NCBI GenBank assembly: GCA_038373885.1
Contig: JAWZYV010017527.1
Location: forward strand, 558,001 to 622,000
Direction: 5' to 3'
Source of the DNA: Cheiracanthium punctorium
Lineage: Eukaryota; Arthropoda; Arachnida; Araneae; Cheiracanthiidae
DNA: 64,000 bases
In this document: positions 29,560 to 41,842 of the stretch, in pieces
Position numbering within the stretch: position 1 is the stretch's first letter
Layout of the letters: the number at the start of each line of letters is the position of its first letter
Program-made: the position numbers and the translations under genes
The notes under the pieces: generated by a model
What the model was told of the DNA's origin: nothing
Database searches by the model: none
What the model saw: only the letters and a program-made list of their open reading frames with translations

Positions 29560-30250
29560 TGGTTTATACGGGGTTTTGGTATGTTCCGCGGGCCGGATTA
29601 AAAGCCGTGGTGGGCCACATCCGGCCAGTGGGCCAGAGGTTGCCGTTATGCGTAAGAATCAAACTTATAAAGTAACAAACACACACTTACCTTCCACAAA
29701 ACAGGCGCCTTATTAAGAACGGTTGGAAAACACACGTCTTTCTTGATACAGATTCGACTATAGCAGCAGCGTACGATGCTTGAGAAAAAAGACACCTGAT
29801 ACTCAAAAGATAACGAATTCAGGAACGATATTGGAATGTTATCCACCGTTTTTAGACTGCGGCTCGGAATAAATTATAGTTCCAAACAGGAAAATTTCAA
29901 AACGCGAGAAACGCACTCTTAAAGCACGCCAAGAAAGAGCGGAGCGAGAGATGGAAGAGGTCGGTGCTGGCGCCATCTGTCGCTGTAGGCCAGAAGGAGA
30001 ATGCGTGTTCGTAGTCCGGGTGATCACTGTAGGGAGAGCGTGCGGAGGGAGCAGGTTTAGAACCCGAGAACTCTAGGTGGTAGAATGCGGCGCAATCTAA
30101 CCGACCCAAAAGGTACCCATTTGACAGGCCTTCAATTGAGAGGGTGTTGTGTGCGCGGAGGTGATCTCGTGCCGCGGCCGCCACAACACCAACCATAAGC
30201 GTAAAGTTTTCAAAATTATTGGGGGGGGGGGGCGGGCCCCATAACCACAT
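29560..30250. other. Non-coding stretch with a hAT-like end and a CpG-richer patch
   Basis: 29575-29645 (GCGGGCCGGATTAAAAGCCG, CCACATCCGGCC) resembles 57555-57620 and has the look of a hAT terminus. 29900-30190 is richer in CpG (GCGGAGCGAGAG, GCGCCATCTGTCGC) and could be a promoter-like patch; no exon is evident. Confidence 0.35.
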
Positions 30251-30259
30251 ATATTCACG

Positions 30260-30845
30260 ACAGTGGCGTAGCCAATGGGGGAGGGGCTAGGGGGTGATAC
30301 CCCCCATGAGGAATTTTTAACCATACAAAATATATATTCTTCACTCCCTTATCATACACCCGTACCGTAAACATATATGTGAGTTGCAGAAGTCGTAACC
30401 CCCCCCCCATGAAAAACATCTGAACTTTTCTTCATTTCATACTTTACATTGCATAATCTGATTTTAATTAACCAGAGCCTGGCGAGGGCAGCTTATACCC
30501 AGCATACACACACAGGTTCTCTGAACGTCTATTAACGTTCAGAAAACGTCTTCTGAACGTTAATAGACGTTCAGAGAACCTGTGTGTGTTTGCTGGGTAG
30601 TAACATTGTGTTACGTGGCGTCACAATGAATAATACTAAATCATGATTGAAATCGAAAGAAAAATTTTTAAAAGTACAAGTAAAGGTTTTTTTTAAACGT
30701 TTGTAAATGGCATGAAATACTTTTTTATGTTAGTATAAATTAGTTTTCTTCTAGTGGTAAATTATTGGGTGGGCTCAGCCCCTATTCACAATTTATTGAG
30801 GGTGCTCGAGCCCCACGGGCCCATATAACTCTACGCCTATGACAC
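30260..30845. repeat. Composite hAT-like repeat, copy carrying a nested 100-bp insertion
   Basis: It starts CAGTGGCGTAGCC and ends CTACGCCTATGA. It matches 50685-51125 in inverted order (AATAAATTGTGAATAGGGGC, GCTGCCCTCGCCAGGCTC). That second copy lacks the 30498-30597 insertion. Confidence 0.6.
30498..30597. mobile_element. 100-bp fold-back MITE with TA duplication (Tc1/mariner type)
   Basis: This is a near-perfect palindrome with ends CCCAGCATACACACACAGG and CCTGTGTGTGTTTGCTGGG, flanked by TA. The uninterrupted paralogue reads CTTATAGTAACA, with a single TA. Confidence 0.8.
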
Positions 30846-32460
30846 CAACCACATTTTTAAAAAAATTTCAAAAATAATATTTTTATGTGAACACAAAAGA
30901 TTATTTTCGAGGACTTTTTTAATATCCTCAAGTGAAGTGGTTATATTCAGCGCTTAATTTATAGCAAAAAAAAGTGCCAGAGCTCTAATATTCTCTAGAG
31001 CATACTCAGTGGCGTACTCTAAACCCCCCCGGCCCTTGCAATACGGGAGTCGGTCGTACATTCTATTAAAATAATGATAATTCAAAGATTTTCCTATGTA
31101 ATAGTATTTGGGCATATTTTTATTATTTCATAGAGCACGTTAATGAAATGGATTAGTCTGATATTATCAAGTTAAGTTAATATAGTAGTTGTTTTTAGTA
31201 TAATTCATTTGTTCTTTTTAAATACGAGTATTTCTTTTATTACATAATAGGTGGCAGCACCAGAAGTAAGTCCATGCTTCCTCCTACTTTTTCAGTATCA
31301 AAATAGTAAATAGGAACTTTTTTTTTTCATTGTTTTGGAACATTTATTGATTTATTCACTCCTTTAAACACATCAATAACACTAGAATTTATTAGAAATC
31401 TAAAAATATACAGTGAAGACACAAAATTGGTTCGACTCGGGACTTTCACATCGGTTCGGGGCGAAATGAACCCTGATGGGTCTGTCCGCTAAAATTGGTT
31501 TGTGTGTGAAAAGGGGGTGGGCTCCGGAGCGCAATATTCATGCACTCTGCTGGGTTTTTGCCTAATATTTAAAAATTCGCCCTGAAAAAAAAAAAAAAAG
31601 AAGTACAGGAGATGACCTCCGATGAGCTTCTGTGCAAATTAAGCCTTGGTTATATCCACAAACATAGGACAAAAAGTGAAAGACCATTTCAATAAGAAAA
31701 TTAGAGGGGGCACCACCATGGCCGAGAGCAGAGCCATTGCTAAGACTTTTTTAGGGGGTGGGGCGATGTCGGTAAACTGCAGAGTCAAATATCGATTTTT
31801 ACCAACTTATTATTATTTTTTTTTTATCAACTATATTACCAACCAGTGGCGCACTTAGGATTTTAGTTTAGGGGCTACAAATACTGATGTCATAGTAACC
31901 TCGATTATAGTAATAACTCTCTTATAACATCAAAATATTTTGTACCACTTGTCCATAGAGCACAAGCCCACTATCAACGGAACTCGTTATAGAGCCATAA
32001 ATACTGATTTTTTCAGTGACGTTGTAATAGGCTTTAACTGTACTTCATGCATTAACTGTAACTATTTATTTAAAAACCAACGCTTTTTTTTTTTTTTTGG
32101 TAAGAAATATTTTAGAAATAATTTGAAGACACTTTCAAAAAATAAATATATTTTAATTGATTAATGACAATATATTTAATTTTTAAAGCTTTTCAGATCT
32201 AATGCTCCAGCTTTAAGGTGGGGGGGCTTTAGCCCCCTAGCTCCCTCCTTGGGTGCGCCTATGTATACCAACTTTTTACTTTGGCCAACTGGGTTTGCGT
32301 AATTTTGCCTAGTGTGCCAGAAATAGAAAGTAAATTATAGTTTTCGCTATTTTTTTTTTTTTTTTTTTTTACCAAGTTTGCCAACTAGGTGTGTTATTTT
32401 GCCAAGTTTAATAGAATTTTATGAGTATTAGGGGAGAGACTCTCCCTCCCCCAACTCCCC
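30846..32460. other. Non-coding stretch with low-complexity repeats
   Basis: Several CAGTGGCG...-type element fragments (31009, 31852) and homopolymer runs. The frames here are short and repeat-derived. No gene is supported. Confidence 0.35.
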
Positions 32461-32471
32461 CTTTAGAAGAG

Positions 32472-32662
32472 CCCTGGCCGAAAGGATAACACGCTCAAAA
32501 TGGTAGACGGTTGAATTGTGTGCAGGTCCAGCGTTCAGGCCTATCGCCCGGCTGTCAATCTAACAGTCTGGCGTTTGCGCGGTTTTCTCCAGATGTAACG
32601 TGAATACATGTTAGAACCCCGTAAAAAGTCATCAGCTCAAGGCACTGGCGCATTCCCTAACA
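32472..32662 (+). repeat. tRNA-derived SINE (family 1)
   Basis: The head is TGGCCGAAAGGATAAC, with box B-like GGTCCAGCGTTCAGGCC. The body has TTTTCTCCAGATGTAACGTG and GTTAGAACCCCGTAAAAAG. Orientation is plus. Confidence 0.6.
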
Positions 32663-32689
32663 TTTCAACTTTTTTTTCCTTCTGACTGC

Positions 32690-34680
32690 ATGACTGAAAA
32701 AATCTGATGTGTCCAACACATGACTTCCTTGCACGTCTATTAAATAAAAATGTTTTCTACGCACTTCCTCTAAACTTATTTGTTTGAAAGAGATAAAATA
32801 TCAATAATAGTAAGGTTTAGCGATTTCTAGCCAAATATTTCGATATCGCCAAGCTGAGTTCAATTTGAAAGATTTCCTTCTGACACTTTATTTGGCGATA
32901 TTTCACCAAAAGCCGACAAACTTGAGATAGTTTGCGAGATTTTGGGGATAGCCACAGTAGTCATTGACCAGACTTTCAATGAATTGAATGCATCCATACA
33001 CCTTAATGTATTTAAAGTCATTTGGCTCACCCTATAAATAAATTCTTAGTGGATTGCTGTCAAAAAAGATATTGAAAACAGTTAGATATTATAATATAGT
33101 TCTAAATACAAAAGTTCAAAATTCTACGGGTTAAAGTTTTAGAGTTATACAAATTACGAAATAATTTTTGGCGCCAAATTTGGCGATATTTCGGCGAAAC
33201 TCGTCAATGTCGACGACATTTGGCGAGATATTAAGCATGGACCAACAATGACAGATTATCGCCAAATTTGGCGATATTTCGCCAAAACTCGCCAAGAACG
33301 ATGACAAATGGCGATACTTTGGGCATGGACGAAATGACTGACTATCGCCAAATTTGGCGACATTTCGGCAAAACTCGCCAAAGTCCAGGACAGTCGGCGA
33401 GATTTTGGGCATGTACCAAACAATCACTGTCTGCAATTGTATTATATTGAAGATGTCCATAGACATTAAAGTACTGAAATTCTTTTCGGTGGTCCTGTAA
33501 ATAAACTCTCCAGTAGATTGGAACCAAAAATCGAGATGCACAACTAGATGTTACAACAATCTTATATATAAAATTTCATAATAGTTTTTGAGGTTTGAGA
33601 GTTAAATATACACACACGTCACTAAAAGTCGCCAAGCTTGGCGACTTTTGGCACAGTTCTTGAGGGAGGCACGTGACCGTGGTCGGACCATTACCTAACT
33701 TATGTGGTAAGACGGTATTGTGCTTGAAATGGATGAATGCCCCTAAAATTGCCATTGACCGTAATGTATTGGAAATCTTTTGAGTGTTCCTGTAGCAGAA
33801 CTGTAAATGATAAAGACACCTTTTTTAATGGAGAAATTCATTTTCTAACTCTTTTCAGCATATATCACTTCTGAGTCGTTTGAAATAGCCCAATACCTCT
33901 AAAAAACGCTTTGATGAATTTCGGCCCATAGAGCGTAATGTATTTCGAATCTTTTAGGCGGTTCTGTAGATAAACTATCCAGTCGAATGGAACCGAAAGG
34001 GGAAGTGAACAACTAGATGTTACAACAATCCTAAATATAAAGTTTCAACATTCTACGCCTAATAGTTTTTGAGATATGCGAGTTTAATGAATTTCGGCCC
34101 ATTGAGCGTAATGTATTTCGAATGTTTTGGGCGGTCCTATAGATAAACTATCCAGTCGAATGGAACCAAAAGGGGAAGTGCACAACTAGATGTTACAACT
34201 ATCCAAAATATGAAGTTTCGAAATTCTACGCCTAATAGTTTTTGAGTTAGGCGAGTTTAATGAATTTCGGCCCATAGAGCGTAATGTATTTCGAATCTTT
34301 TGGGCGGTCCTGTACATAAACTATACATTCGATTGCAACCAAAAGGGGAGGTGCACAACTAGATCATAGAACAATCCTAAATATCAAATCTCAACATTCT
34401 ACGACCAATAGTTTTTGAGATATGCGAGTTACATACATACGTACGTACGTACGTACAGACGGCATGGAAAAACTGACCACAATAGACCGGCCGCTGGTCA
34501 AAATGAGTTGCAGACGCGTTTATATGATCGTGCATGCTAGCCTACGATGAGATGCATCGAAAAAATTCTTAAAATTAAATTTAGAGGTAGTCAAAATCGG
34601 TTTTTTAGTCGAAATTTGGCCCCCAAAATTTTTCGGGATCACATTACTTCCTTATACTACGTACAAGGAAGTAAAAAAAT
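32690..34680. repeat. Long repeat family B with 88-bp and 174-bp tandem units
   Basis: The 5' part has GCGATTTCTAGCCAAATATTT. A block at 33166-33430 repeats an about 88-bp unit three times (TATCGCCAAATTTGGCGA). Another block repeats a 173-175-bp unit from 33913, 34088 and 34261 (TGAATTTCGGCCCATAGAGCG). It ends after an ACGT microsatellite with a hairpin, TACTTCCTTATAC ... GTACAAGGAAGTA. The open frames inside follow the repeats and are not genes. Confidence 0.65.
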
Positions 34681-34990
34681 ATATCCTTTTTGCTTCTTTC
34701 ACTTTCCATTCCATGCGCACATTCAGCAGGTGCAGCGCGGAAGCCAATCAGCAGGTGCCGTGGTCGTAACGGCATCCCCGTGTGCAATTCGACGAAAGGT
34801 TAACGTTTCCGAATGGGGCGTGTGCAGCTGTCGCGCGCGCATTGTTTCCCGCCAAACTTAGCGGAGGGAGAACGAGTGCAGATGCAGATCCGAACGACCC
34901 AAGTCGCGAGATTGCCATCGAAAAAATGAATTGTATCCCCGATTTTTTTTTAAAAATTTTTTATGCTAGAGAAAAATGGTAAACGTTCCA
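34681..34990. promoter_or_regulatory. CpG-rich promoter-like patch
   Basis: It stands out by CpG content (GTCGCGCGCGCATTG, CGACCCAAGTCGCGAG) and has a CCAAT box in AGCCAATCAGC. No linked exon was found, so the direction is unknown. Confidence 0.3.
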
Positions 34991-35799
34991 AACGCGTTAA
35001 TTATAAAACAATTTCCAGCATGCTTATACCTTTTTCGAGTACACACAATTGCCATGGGCGCCGCTAGAATTACTTTTATACGTGTGGCCAAAACGCGTGT
35101 AAATACCAATGCAGCGTTCATGCGTCTTTCAACCGTTATAGGGGGGTAAGGGGGACATTGTTCGCACGAGCTTTACGTCTTTTTAACAGCCACTATAGGG
35201 AAACACCGACAAAAGATCAATGTGATAAAACGCAACCCCCCCCCCCCCCGCACAATAAAGAGAGATCTTAGGTTTTCTTTACGCCGGGCGATATCGTTCC
35301 CCATTCCCCTGCTCCGTAGCGAACAAATGCAAGATCTGAGCACCGGCCTCTGTTCCGTTCTCCCTGACCACTAGCGGGGGAGGGTCCACCAACAGAAAAT
35401 TGATGTGCTAAACCACAACCCACCCACACAATATGCAGAGAGAACGGAAGATTTTCTGTGCATTATACTATTTTTGCACATGTTCCCTCTATGGCATATT
35501 TCAGTGAAATGACTCATTTGTTGAACACCCAATAAAATAGTGGGTATATTTGAGCTTTTTTTTAAAATGTCTGTTAATAGTTTGTGTGATTTCCGCAAAT
35601 GATCTGCAATTAATTATAAATCTAGCCGTACAGTAATGTTTTATGTAGTGATGAAATTTGGGGCTCAGGGCTGGGATCCGTCTTAAATAATGTACCTGTT
35701 GTGTTACATGCCCTCGGGCTCGGGCTTTAGCCTTTTCAAGCCTGATTAAAAAATTTTCTTTGAATGAAATGATATTTTTTTAGGGATTCAATTTGTACT

Positions 35800-35997
35800 T
35801 GAAAAATACGTGGGTTCAATTGCGCAGGCAGAAACTTTTTATGGGGGGGGGGGGGGGTTACTACTACTGAAACCACATATATGTATAAGTGCGTGTGATA
35901 AGGGAGTGAAGAATATACATTTTGTATGGCAAAAAAAATTCCTCATGGAGGGGGGTTGTGAGCTCCCTATCCCACACTTGGCTACGCCCCTTCGTGG
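35800..35997. repeat. hAT-like MITE fragment of the CAGTGGCGTAGCC family
   Basis: GATAAGGGAGTGAAGAATATAC and CATTTTGTATGGC are shared with 30300-30360, 51030-51065 and 57440-57470. It ends TTGGCTACGCCCC. A long G run lies at 35840-35860. Confidence 0.5.
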
Positions 35998-36700
35998 GTT
36001 GTCCGGAAAATAAGTTTCCCAGGGCAATAAAAAGGAACAAAGCATTATTGCCTAAAAATATTTATTGCAAAAGATACAGCTATGTTTCAGCTATTTCTGT
36101 ACTACAGTGTAAAAAAGGCCAGAATTGTAACACTTATCGTACAGTAGGACCAGTTTTTGTCCTCCAGACGTTCTATTACTCCCCCGGTTGTTAAAAATCG
36201 TCGATGGCTAACTCTGTCCCTCCTTGAAGTCGCTTGAGGTGGAGTCTTAAGGAAGGAGCGTCAAGGGGGTGCTCGTAATTGGCTAAAAGACCTCCCGATG
36301 CCGTACGGAGTTGCTACCACAGTCGATGATCAAGCAACTGGTTCTGCCCAGTCGACAGCTAACCACCGAATTTTTCGGGAACAACCAGGATCACAGAAGC
36401 CTGCAGCTTGAGAAAGGAGCCAAGCGTGTCACAGCTGTTGGCAGTCTTTGTCGGTAAGAAAGGGATATCCGGATAGGAATTTCTCAAGGTGCAAGTCGCT
36501 GGGAGCGAGATCCGTACTATAGGGTGGATGGTCAAACACCTTCTTTTTGCTGGGTAGAAAAAGTTCCCTGAAACCCTCCCCATAAGGGGAAATTTCGCTG
36601 TAAAGTGTTTGACCATCCATTCTTGATTATTATGGTCGAGGAAAATTTGTGTTTCTGTATGCGGAGAGATAAAGACATGCACGACAGTATAGGTCATTTT
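35994..36700 (-). pseudogene. mariner-type transposase remnant
   Basis: The minus strand encodes HPPYSTDLAPSDLHLEKFLS and FLTDKDCQQL, the C-terminal signature of mariner transposases (HPPYSPDLAPSD). 35994-36024 reads GTGGGTTGTCCGGAAAATAA, like a mariner terminal repeat. The N-terminal and first catalytic parts are missing or shifted. It is a dead copy. Confidence 0.65.
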
Positions 36701-36734
36701 TGTGTCCTCTGTGCGAACGCAGGCCCTGAAAGGT

Positions 36735-37197
36735 TTAACCCTTTGAGGCGCAACCCTTTCCCAATGCTGAAAAACGGGCAGCCGTTGCTATCGCTCGACT
36801 TAACTACCAGCAAGATAGCAGACGATCGAAACGTTCATCGCGTGCCACAGATCGAGAGACCCTTTTTTGACGGCAGCTGGCTGTGCTCGGCACAGTCAGT
36901 CGATCCGCTATCTTGCTGGTAGTTAAGTCGAGCGATAGCAACGGCCGACCTTTTTTCAGCATTGGCTATCTATCCAGCTGTTCTCGCATTCTTCCATTTT
37001 TCAGCAGATATCAGTGCTGTTCAAAATAATCGTGACCCATTTTTAACGGGAAATGACGTGCTAAAAAGGATTCTCGTGGAGCTCTGTCACCCGCCACTAT
37101 TTTTATAGAAATCCAATCTATTCTTCGTGACTGGCAACAATCAAAACGTCAGAGTTTGGTGTTCCCAGAGAGGGAACACTGCGCTTTAAAGGGTTAA
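36735..37197. mobile_element. Fold-back piggyBac-like MITE, copy 5
   Basis: TTAA at both ends. The second arm is shortened after CACAGTCAG. Termini are CCCTTTGAGGCGCAACCC and GCGCTTTAAAGGG. Confidence 0.65.
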
Positions 37198-37239
37198 AGC
37201 TTTTCAGATCTAACTCTCCAGCTTTAAGGGGGCCCCCCA

Positions 37240-37640
37240 CCATGGGTGCGCCTATGGGGGGAGGGGGTACTCGGTCCCCGGTTTTCATTGGTGGTGACGC
37301 TCATGGATCTTCGGCAACCGACGTAGGAATCGATGAGCCTCTCGTTTTTCTCGAGATGCATGCCAGCACCCTGTAGCGAGAATGGACGCCCATCACATTG
37401 CGGCCCGGGCGGCCGTTTATGTCCGGGCGCAATTGGTTTATGGAGCTTCCTCTGTCGAGGGATGCGCCCTTCATGCCTTCATTTCACGTGGCCTGTCAAG
37501 GAGGAAGAAGATTTGCGGCCGCTTTTCCTCTCCTGCATGCAAATGGATGGGTTTCTGAATAACCGCTCCGATAGGGGCAGTTCGCAAAATGTACGCCCGC
37601 TGCATTGGAAATGCAATTGCAACGCTGTTAGAGATCTGTT
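37240..37640. other. GC-richer single-copy-looking stretch
   Basis: CpG- and GC-rich relative to its surroundings (GCGGCCCGGGCGGCCG, TTTGCGGCCGC). A 104-codon frame runs through it but has no recognisable family signature. It could be a decayed element or a regulatory patch. Confidence 0.3.
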
Positions 37641-37693
37641 TAATTAGGCGGTGGCATGCGGAATAGAAATGTTATAGTTCGGGCTCACTTATT

Positions 37694-37795
37694 TTAACCC
37701 TTTAACGCGCAGTGTTCCAGCTCTGGGAACACCAAACTCTGACATTTTGACTGTTGCCAGCCATAGAATAGATTTGATTTCTATAAAAATAGTTT
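37694..37795 (-). mobile_element. Fold-back piggyBac-like MITE, copy 6 (truncated)
   Basis: TTAACCCTTTAACGCGCAG begins the inverted right end of the family. Homology stops at about 37795 and family B sequence follows directly. Confidence 0.6.
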
Positions 37796-38100
37796 GACAA
37801 ACAATGACCGACTACAGATATAATACATCGAAAATGCACATAGACAATGATGTATTGAAATTCTTTTGGGTGGTCTTGTGAATAAACCTCCCAGTATATT
37901 GGAATAGCACATATAAATTTCTTAGCAACTGATGCAAATTTGTGGCAGATATAAGTACGCAACTAGATTTATTATGATTAGTATCGACGCATGCATAGAA
38001 GAATGAACACACAAACATTTTAATCATAAACACTTTTACACTTTCTTGTAAAATGTTGAAAAATACTCATTTTGGAGTTATACTGAAATAAAAGCATGAC
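37796..38100. repeat. Long repeat family B, fragment
   Basis: AACAATGACCGACT, TGTATTGAAATTCTTTTGGG and GAATAAACCTCCCAGTA match 33415-33520. It joins a truncated MITE without a visible target duplication. Confidence 0.5.
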
Positions 38101-39022
38101 TCGTGTATTTAATTTGTTTATTTGCTAAAGCAGACTTAATTACGGTTACAAATAACAACTTCCTGACAGTTTTGAAGATAAGCAAGAAAAATCCTTTTTT
38201 GAAATATGAGAAACAATCGGAACATAATCGTGATCGATAACAATTCTTTTTGCAATCCATTGATTGCAGTGAGCTCTGAAATAAGTGAATAGTTTGAAAG
38301 AGGGTTTCGCTTTCAGTTTATTAAAACTAAAAATCTCTTGTGGACGACACATGACTTACTTGCACGTCTATTAAATCAAAAATATTTTTTAACGCACTTC
38401 ATCTAAATTTACTTTGTTTGAAAGAGATAAAATACTGTAGTAAGGTTTAGCGATTTCTAGCCAGATATTTCCGATATCGCCAAGTTGGGTTCACTTTGAA
38501 AGATTGGTTTTTGACACTTAATTGGGCGATATTTCGCCAAAAGCCGACAAGCTTGAGATAGTTAGCGAGACTTTGGTCATAGCCGAAAAAGCGATTGACC
38601 ACAGACTTTCAATGAATTGAATGTAACCATACACCTTACTGTATTTAAAGTCATTTGGAAGACCCTGTAAATAAATTACCCAGTCGATTGCAGTCGAAAA
38701 AGAGATGCCCAGTTAGATGTTACAATAGTTCTAAATACAAAATTTCAACATTCTACGGTTAAAAATTATATTCTAAAAATATTCCAGAATCTTTATCACA
38801 AAATCTTACCAACTAAAAAATCTTCTATAGAAACTGCATTATTAAATCTTACAAACTAAAATCTAGAATTTTTTCGGCTGGGGCAAAACCCCTATTTTTT
38901 CTTTAAATGTAATCTGAAATCTACTAACTAGATCTAAGATTCTAAAACGTTCCAACAAGTGCATTTTTGATTAAGGGTTCCAGCATTTGGTTACATAATT
39001 GACAGACTCTGTAGATAAACTA

Positions 39023-40509
39023 CTCTCATGTCCATAAATTAAGGATAATTCAGAATCACACAGAAATTGATCTCTAAAATAAAAATTTCACCTGTGGAAT
39101 GATCACACACATCTTGAAGAAGAATATGCAAATTACAGGAAACCACCAGATGGCGTGGATGGTACGTCACAATGACGAGAGTGTCAGAGAGGGGTATATA
39201 AGGAATGGCGGCAAAGAAGTAAAATTGTTCACAAGCGCTGTGAAAGCCTTTCAGTGCAAAAACCGCATAGTTATGGCACAAAGGAGGCATTTGGATGATG
39301 TTTTACGTGGCAGAATTATCGGACGACTGGAATGTGGACGTACCCAGCTGGAAGTATCCAGGAACTTGGAATCGCCCAGAGTGTCATCTCCAGGCTTTGG
39401 CAACGATTCCAAGATGATGGTAATATGAGTAGACGTTACAGCACAGGTCGCCCCCGAGTTACAACGCCAAATGAGGACCGCTATTTGGCAGTTACTGCCA
39501 AAAGAAACAGACGGAGTACAGCATCAGACCTGTCTCGTCAGCTCTCTTCAGCTACCGGTACGACAGTTTCAAGGCAGACCGTGTACAGACGCTTAGGGCA
39601 CATTGGTCTATATGCTCGTAGGCCTGTCAGATGTGTTCCACTTACCTGCGATTAACCTGGAGTAGAGAGCATGCATTGTGGACACCGCAACAGTGGTCTT
39701 GTGTGATGTTTTCCGACGAGTCCAGGTTTAGTTTGGAGTCTAATTTTCGCCGGACATTCATCTGGAGAGCGCTAGGTACCCGTTATCACCAAGAGAACAC
39801 CATTGAAAGACACCGTTACGGTGGTGCAGGATGGCTCGTTTGGGGAGGAATTATTCTTGGTTCCAGAACTGACCTGCATGTTCAGAGTGTAACGATGACA
39901 GGCCACATCTATCGGGATGTCATTCTGGAACAACATGTACGTTTGTTTCGGGGCGCCATGGGTGCTGAATTTGTGTTTATGGATGACAACGCCCGTCCTC
40001 ACCGTGCAAACATTGTAGACGAATGCCTTCAATCGGAGGATATCACCCGTATGCATTGGCCAGCATACTCACCGGACTTGAATCCAATAGAGCATGTGTG
40101 GGATATGCTTGGCCGACGAATTGCAGCCCGTCAACCCCCTCCCACCTGTCTACCGGAACTTCGGAGTGCATTGCTTGATGAGTGGTGTAATATTCCCCAA
40201 GATCAGATTGATCATTTGATACTCAGCATGCCTAGGCGTTGTCAGGCCTGTATTGCATCGTCCGGGAGACATACTCCGTATTAACCATCCTACTAACCAT
40301 GTTATACTGTTTTTTGTAAATAGGTTCTTTTTTTAAATTTGGTCACGGGGTAAAACTTGCAATTTTTGTTAATTATGTCAAACATATAGCATCTTTTTTG
40401 CTCTTTACTTTTTGTTTAATAAATAGACTTTACAAATAAGTCAAATTTATTTTGCTTCTTTCTCTTTCTTTCCCTGAACTTCATTATCCTTAATTTATGG
40501 ACATGAGTG
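39023..40509 (+). mobile_element. Tc1-family transposon, 1.49 kb
   Basis: TA lies on both sides. Terminal repeats are CTCTCATGTCCATAAATTAA and the complement of CACTCATGTCCATAAATTAA, extending to AAGGATAAT. It carries a transposase frame broken by two frameshifts. It is inserted in the family B repeat. Confidence 0.9.
39273..40284 (+). pseudogene. Tc1 transposase (DD34E), frameshifted
   Basis: The start is ATG in TTATGGCACAAAGG (MAQRRHLDDVLRGRIIGRLE). The first break is near 39360 (small deletion in the helix-turn-helix region), the second near 39645, just before LRLTWSREHA. The DDE domain is otherwise whole: FSDESRF (first D), FMDDNARPH (second D) and SPDLNPIEHVWD (E, 34 residues later). 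The paired helix-turn-helix part reads SVISRLWQRFQDDG and RQTVYRRLGHIG. Not active as it stands. Confidence 0.9.
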
Positions 40510-40850
40510 TAATTAGTCAGTCGATTGGGACCAAAAAGGGAGGTGCACTACTAGATGTTACAAAAATCCTAACGATAAGGCTACAACATTCTACGACCAA
40601 TAGTAGATATGCGAGTTGCATACGTACGTACAGACGTCAGGGAAAAACTGGTCAAAATAGACTTGCCGTGGGTCAAAATGGGTTGTTACATGCATTTATA
40701 TGAACGTGCACGCATGCGTACGGTGAGATGCATTGCAAAAATTCTTAAAAGTAAATTTAGAGGTAGTCAAAATTATTTTTTTTCGTCGAAATCTGGTTGC
40801 CGAAATTTTCCGTGGAACTTTTTTATACTTCGTACAAAGAAGTAATAAAC

Positions 40851-41630
40851 GAATGAATGGAATTATGGATGTAACCGAAATAGTTTTTTAGGGATTTAGG
40901 GGGTCTGTTACGGCTCCTGTACTTTACGCAAAATCGGTAACTTCGGCCAAATATCCATCTTTTTACTTCCTTGTACGGAAAATCGTACAAGGTTTGCAAT
41001 TTTTGATAATTGATCGCCAAATTTTGGTACCAAACAATGTCTTCAAAACAGAACCAAGCTTGGCAATATCTTCCAAATTCGGCTAGAAACTGGTAGGCGA
41101 TTTTAAGATAGATTTCGATTACAAAGATATGTTTTACGGAACAAGAAAGGGAAACATCTCGCACTCATAGATTATGAAGTCCATTCCAAACAGAATTTAA
41201 AATGGGGAAGTACAGTTGAAATATGCTTGGCGAAGATCGTAAAACAGCTTTAGTAGGCGATTTTAGGATGGATTTTGTTTCCAAAGATGTGTCTTATGGA
41301 ACAAGGAAGAAAAACACGGCACACTCATGAATAATAATACACTTTCCAGCTTAATGGAATAAGGAAGAAAAATAGGGACGACGCATGGATTATTATACGC
41401 GCTGTAATATGTAGCACTTTCGTGCGTATTTAAAATATGAAAGTGTTTTATATTTTAATTTTTTAATTTATTATTTTTGTTTTACGTAATACATTGTAAA
41501 TAGAAAAACAAAACATGTATTCGGATAGCGTGTGTACAAATGGCACCGTCGGTCCCGATAGCAACGTCCCATTGATTCCGCGTGGACATCGGCATCGCCC
41601 TTTAGCTGACCAACACTTTGCTTGAAGATT
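40851..41630. other. Non-coding stretch with repeat fragments
   Basis: A hairpin TTTTTACTTCCTTGTACG ... CGTACAAGG near 40968-40993 resembles the end of family B. GATTTTAGGATGGATTTTG-like sequence repeats at 41100 and 41260. No gene is seen. Confidence 0.35.
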
Positions 41631-41641
41631 TCAGGTGTGTG

Positions 41642-41842
41642 CATGGGCGCCGGCAGAATATTTCCCAGGTGGGGGGCAAAGACTACTCCAGGGGGGACAA
41701 AGACTACTCAAGGGGGGAAGGGCAAAGACTACTTCAACGTATGGTTACCATGTTGGAAAGAGCAAAAAAGCTAGGGAAAACACTGCATACAAAAATCCAG
41801 GGGGGGCATTGCCCCCCTTGCCCTATGCTGCCGGCGCTCATG
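41642..41842. mobile_element. hAT-type MITE, copy 2
   Basis: The ends are CATGGGCGCCGGCAG and CTGCCGGCGCTCATG, with an exact 8-bp duplication GGTGTGTG at 41634-41641 and 41843-41850. It carries a local expansion of CAAAGACTACT (three times). Confidence 0.75.

Larger units (their letters stand above)
38333..40850. repeat. Long repeat family B, second copy, split by a Tc1 element
   Basis: 38333-39020 matches 32700-33060 and later parts (GTTTAGCGATTTCTAGCCA, CACATGACTTACTTGCACG). 40510-40850 matches 34330-34680, including the terminal hairpin TACTTCGTACAAAGAAGTA. The Tc1 element lies between. Confidence 0.65.

Noticed and set aside
29897..30250. 117-codon minus-strand frame
   Set aside because: It runs into the G/C-run repeat at its start and lacks any domain or splice support.
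33131..33541. 136-codon frame in the GGCGA-rich repeat
   Set aside because: The translation follows the 88-bp repeat unit and has no domain signature.
37333..37647. 104-codon frame in a GC-rich patch
   Set aside because: GC-rich sequence lengthens chance frames. The translation has low similarity to anything I recognise.
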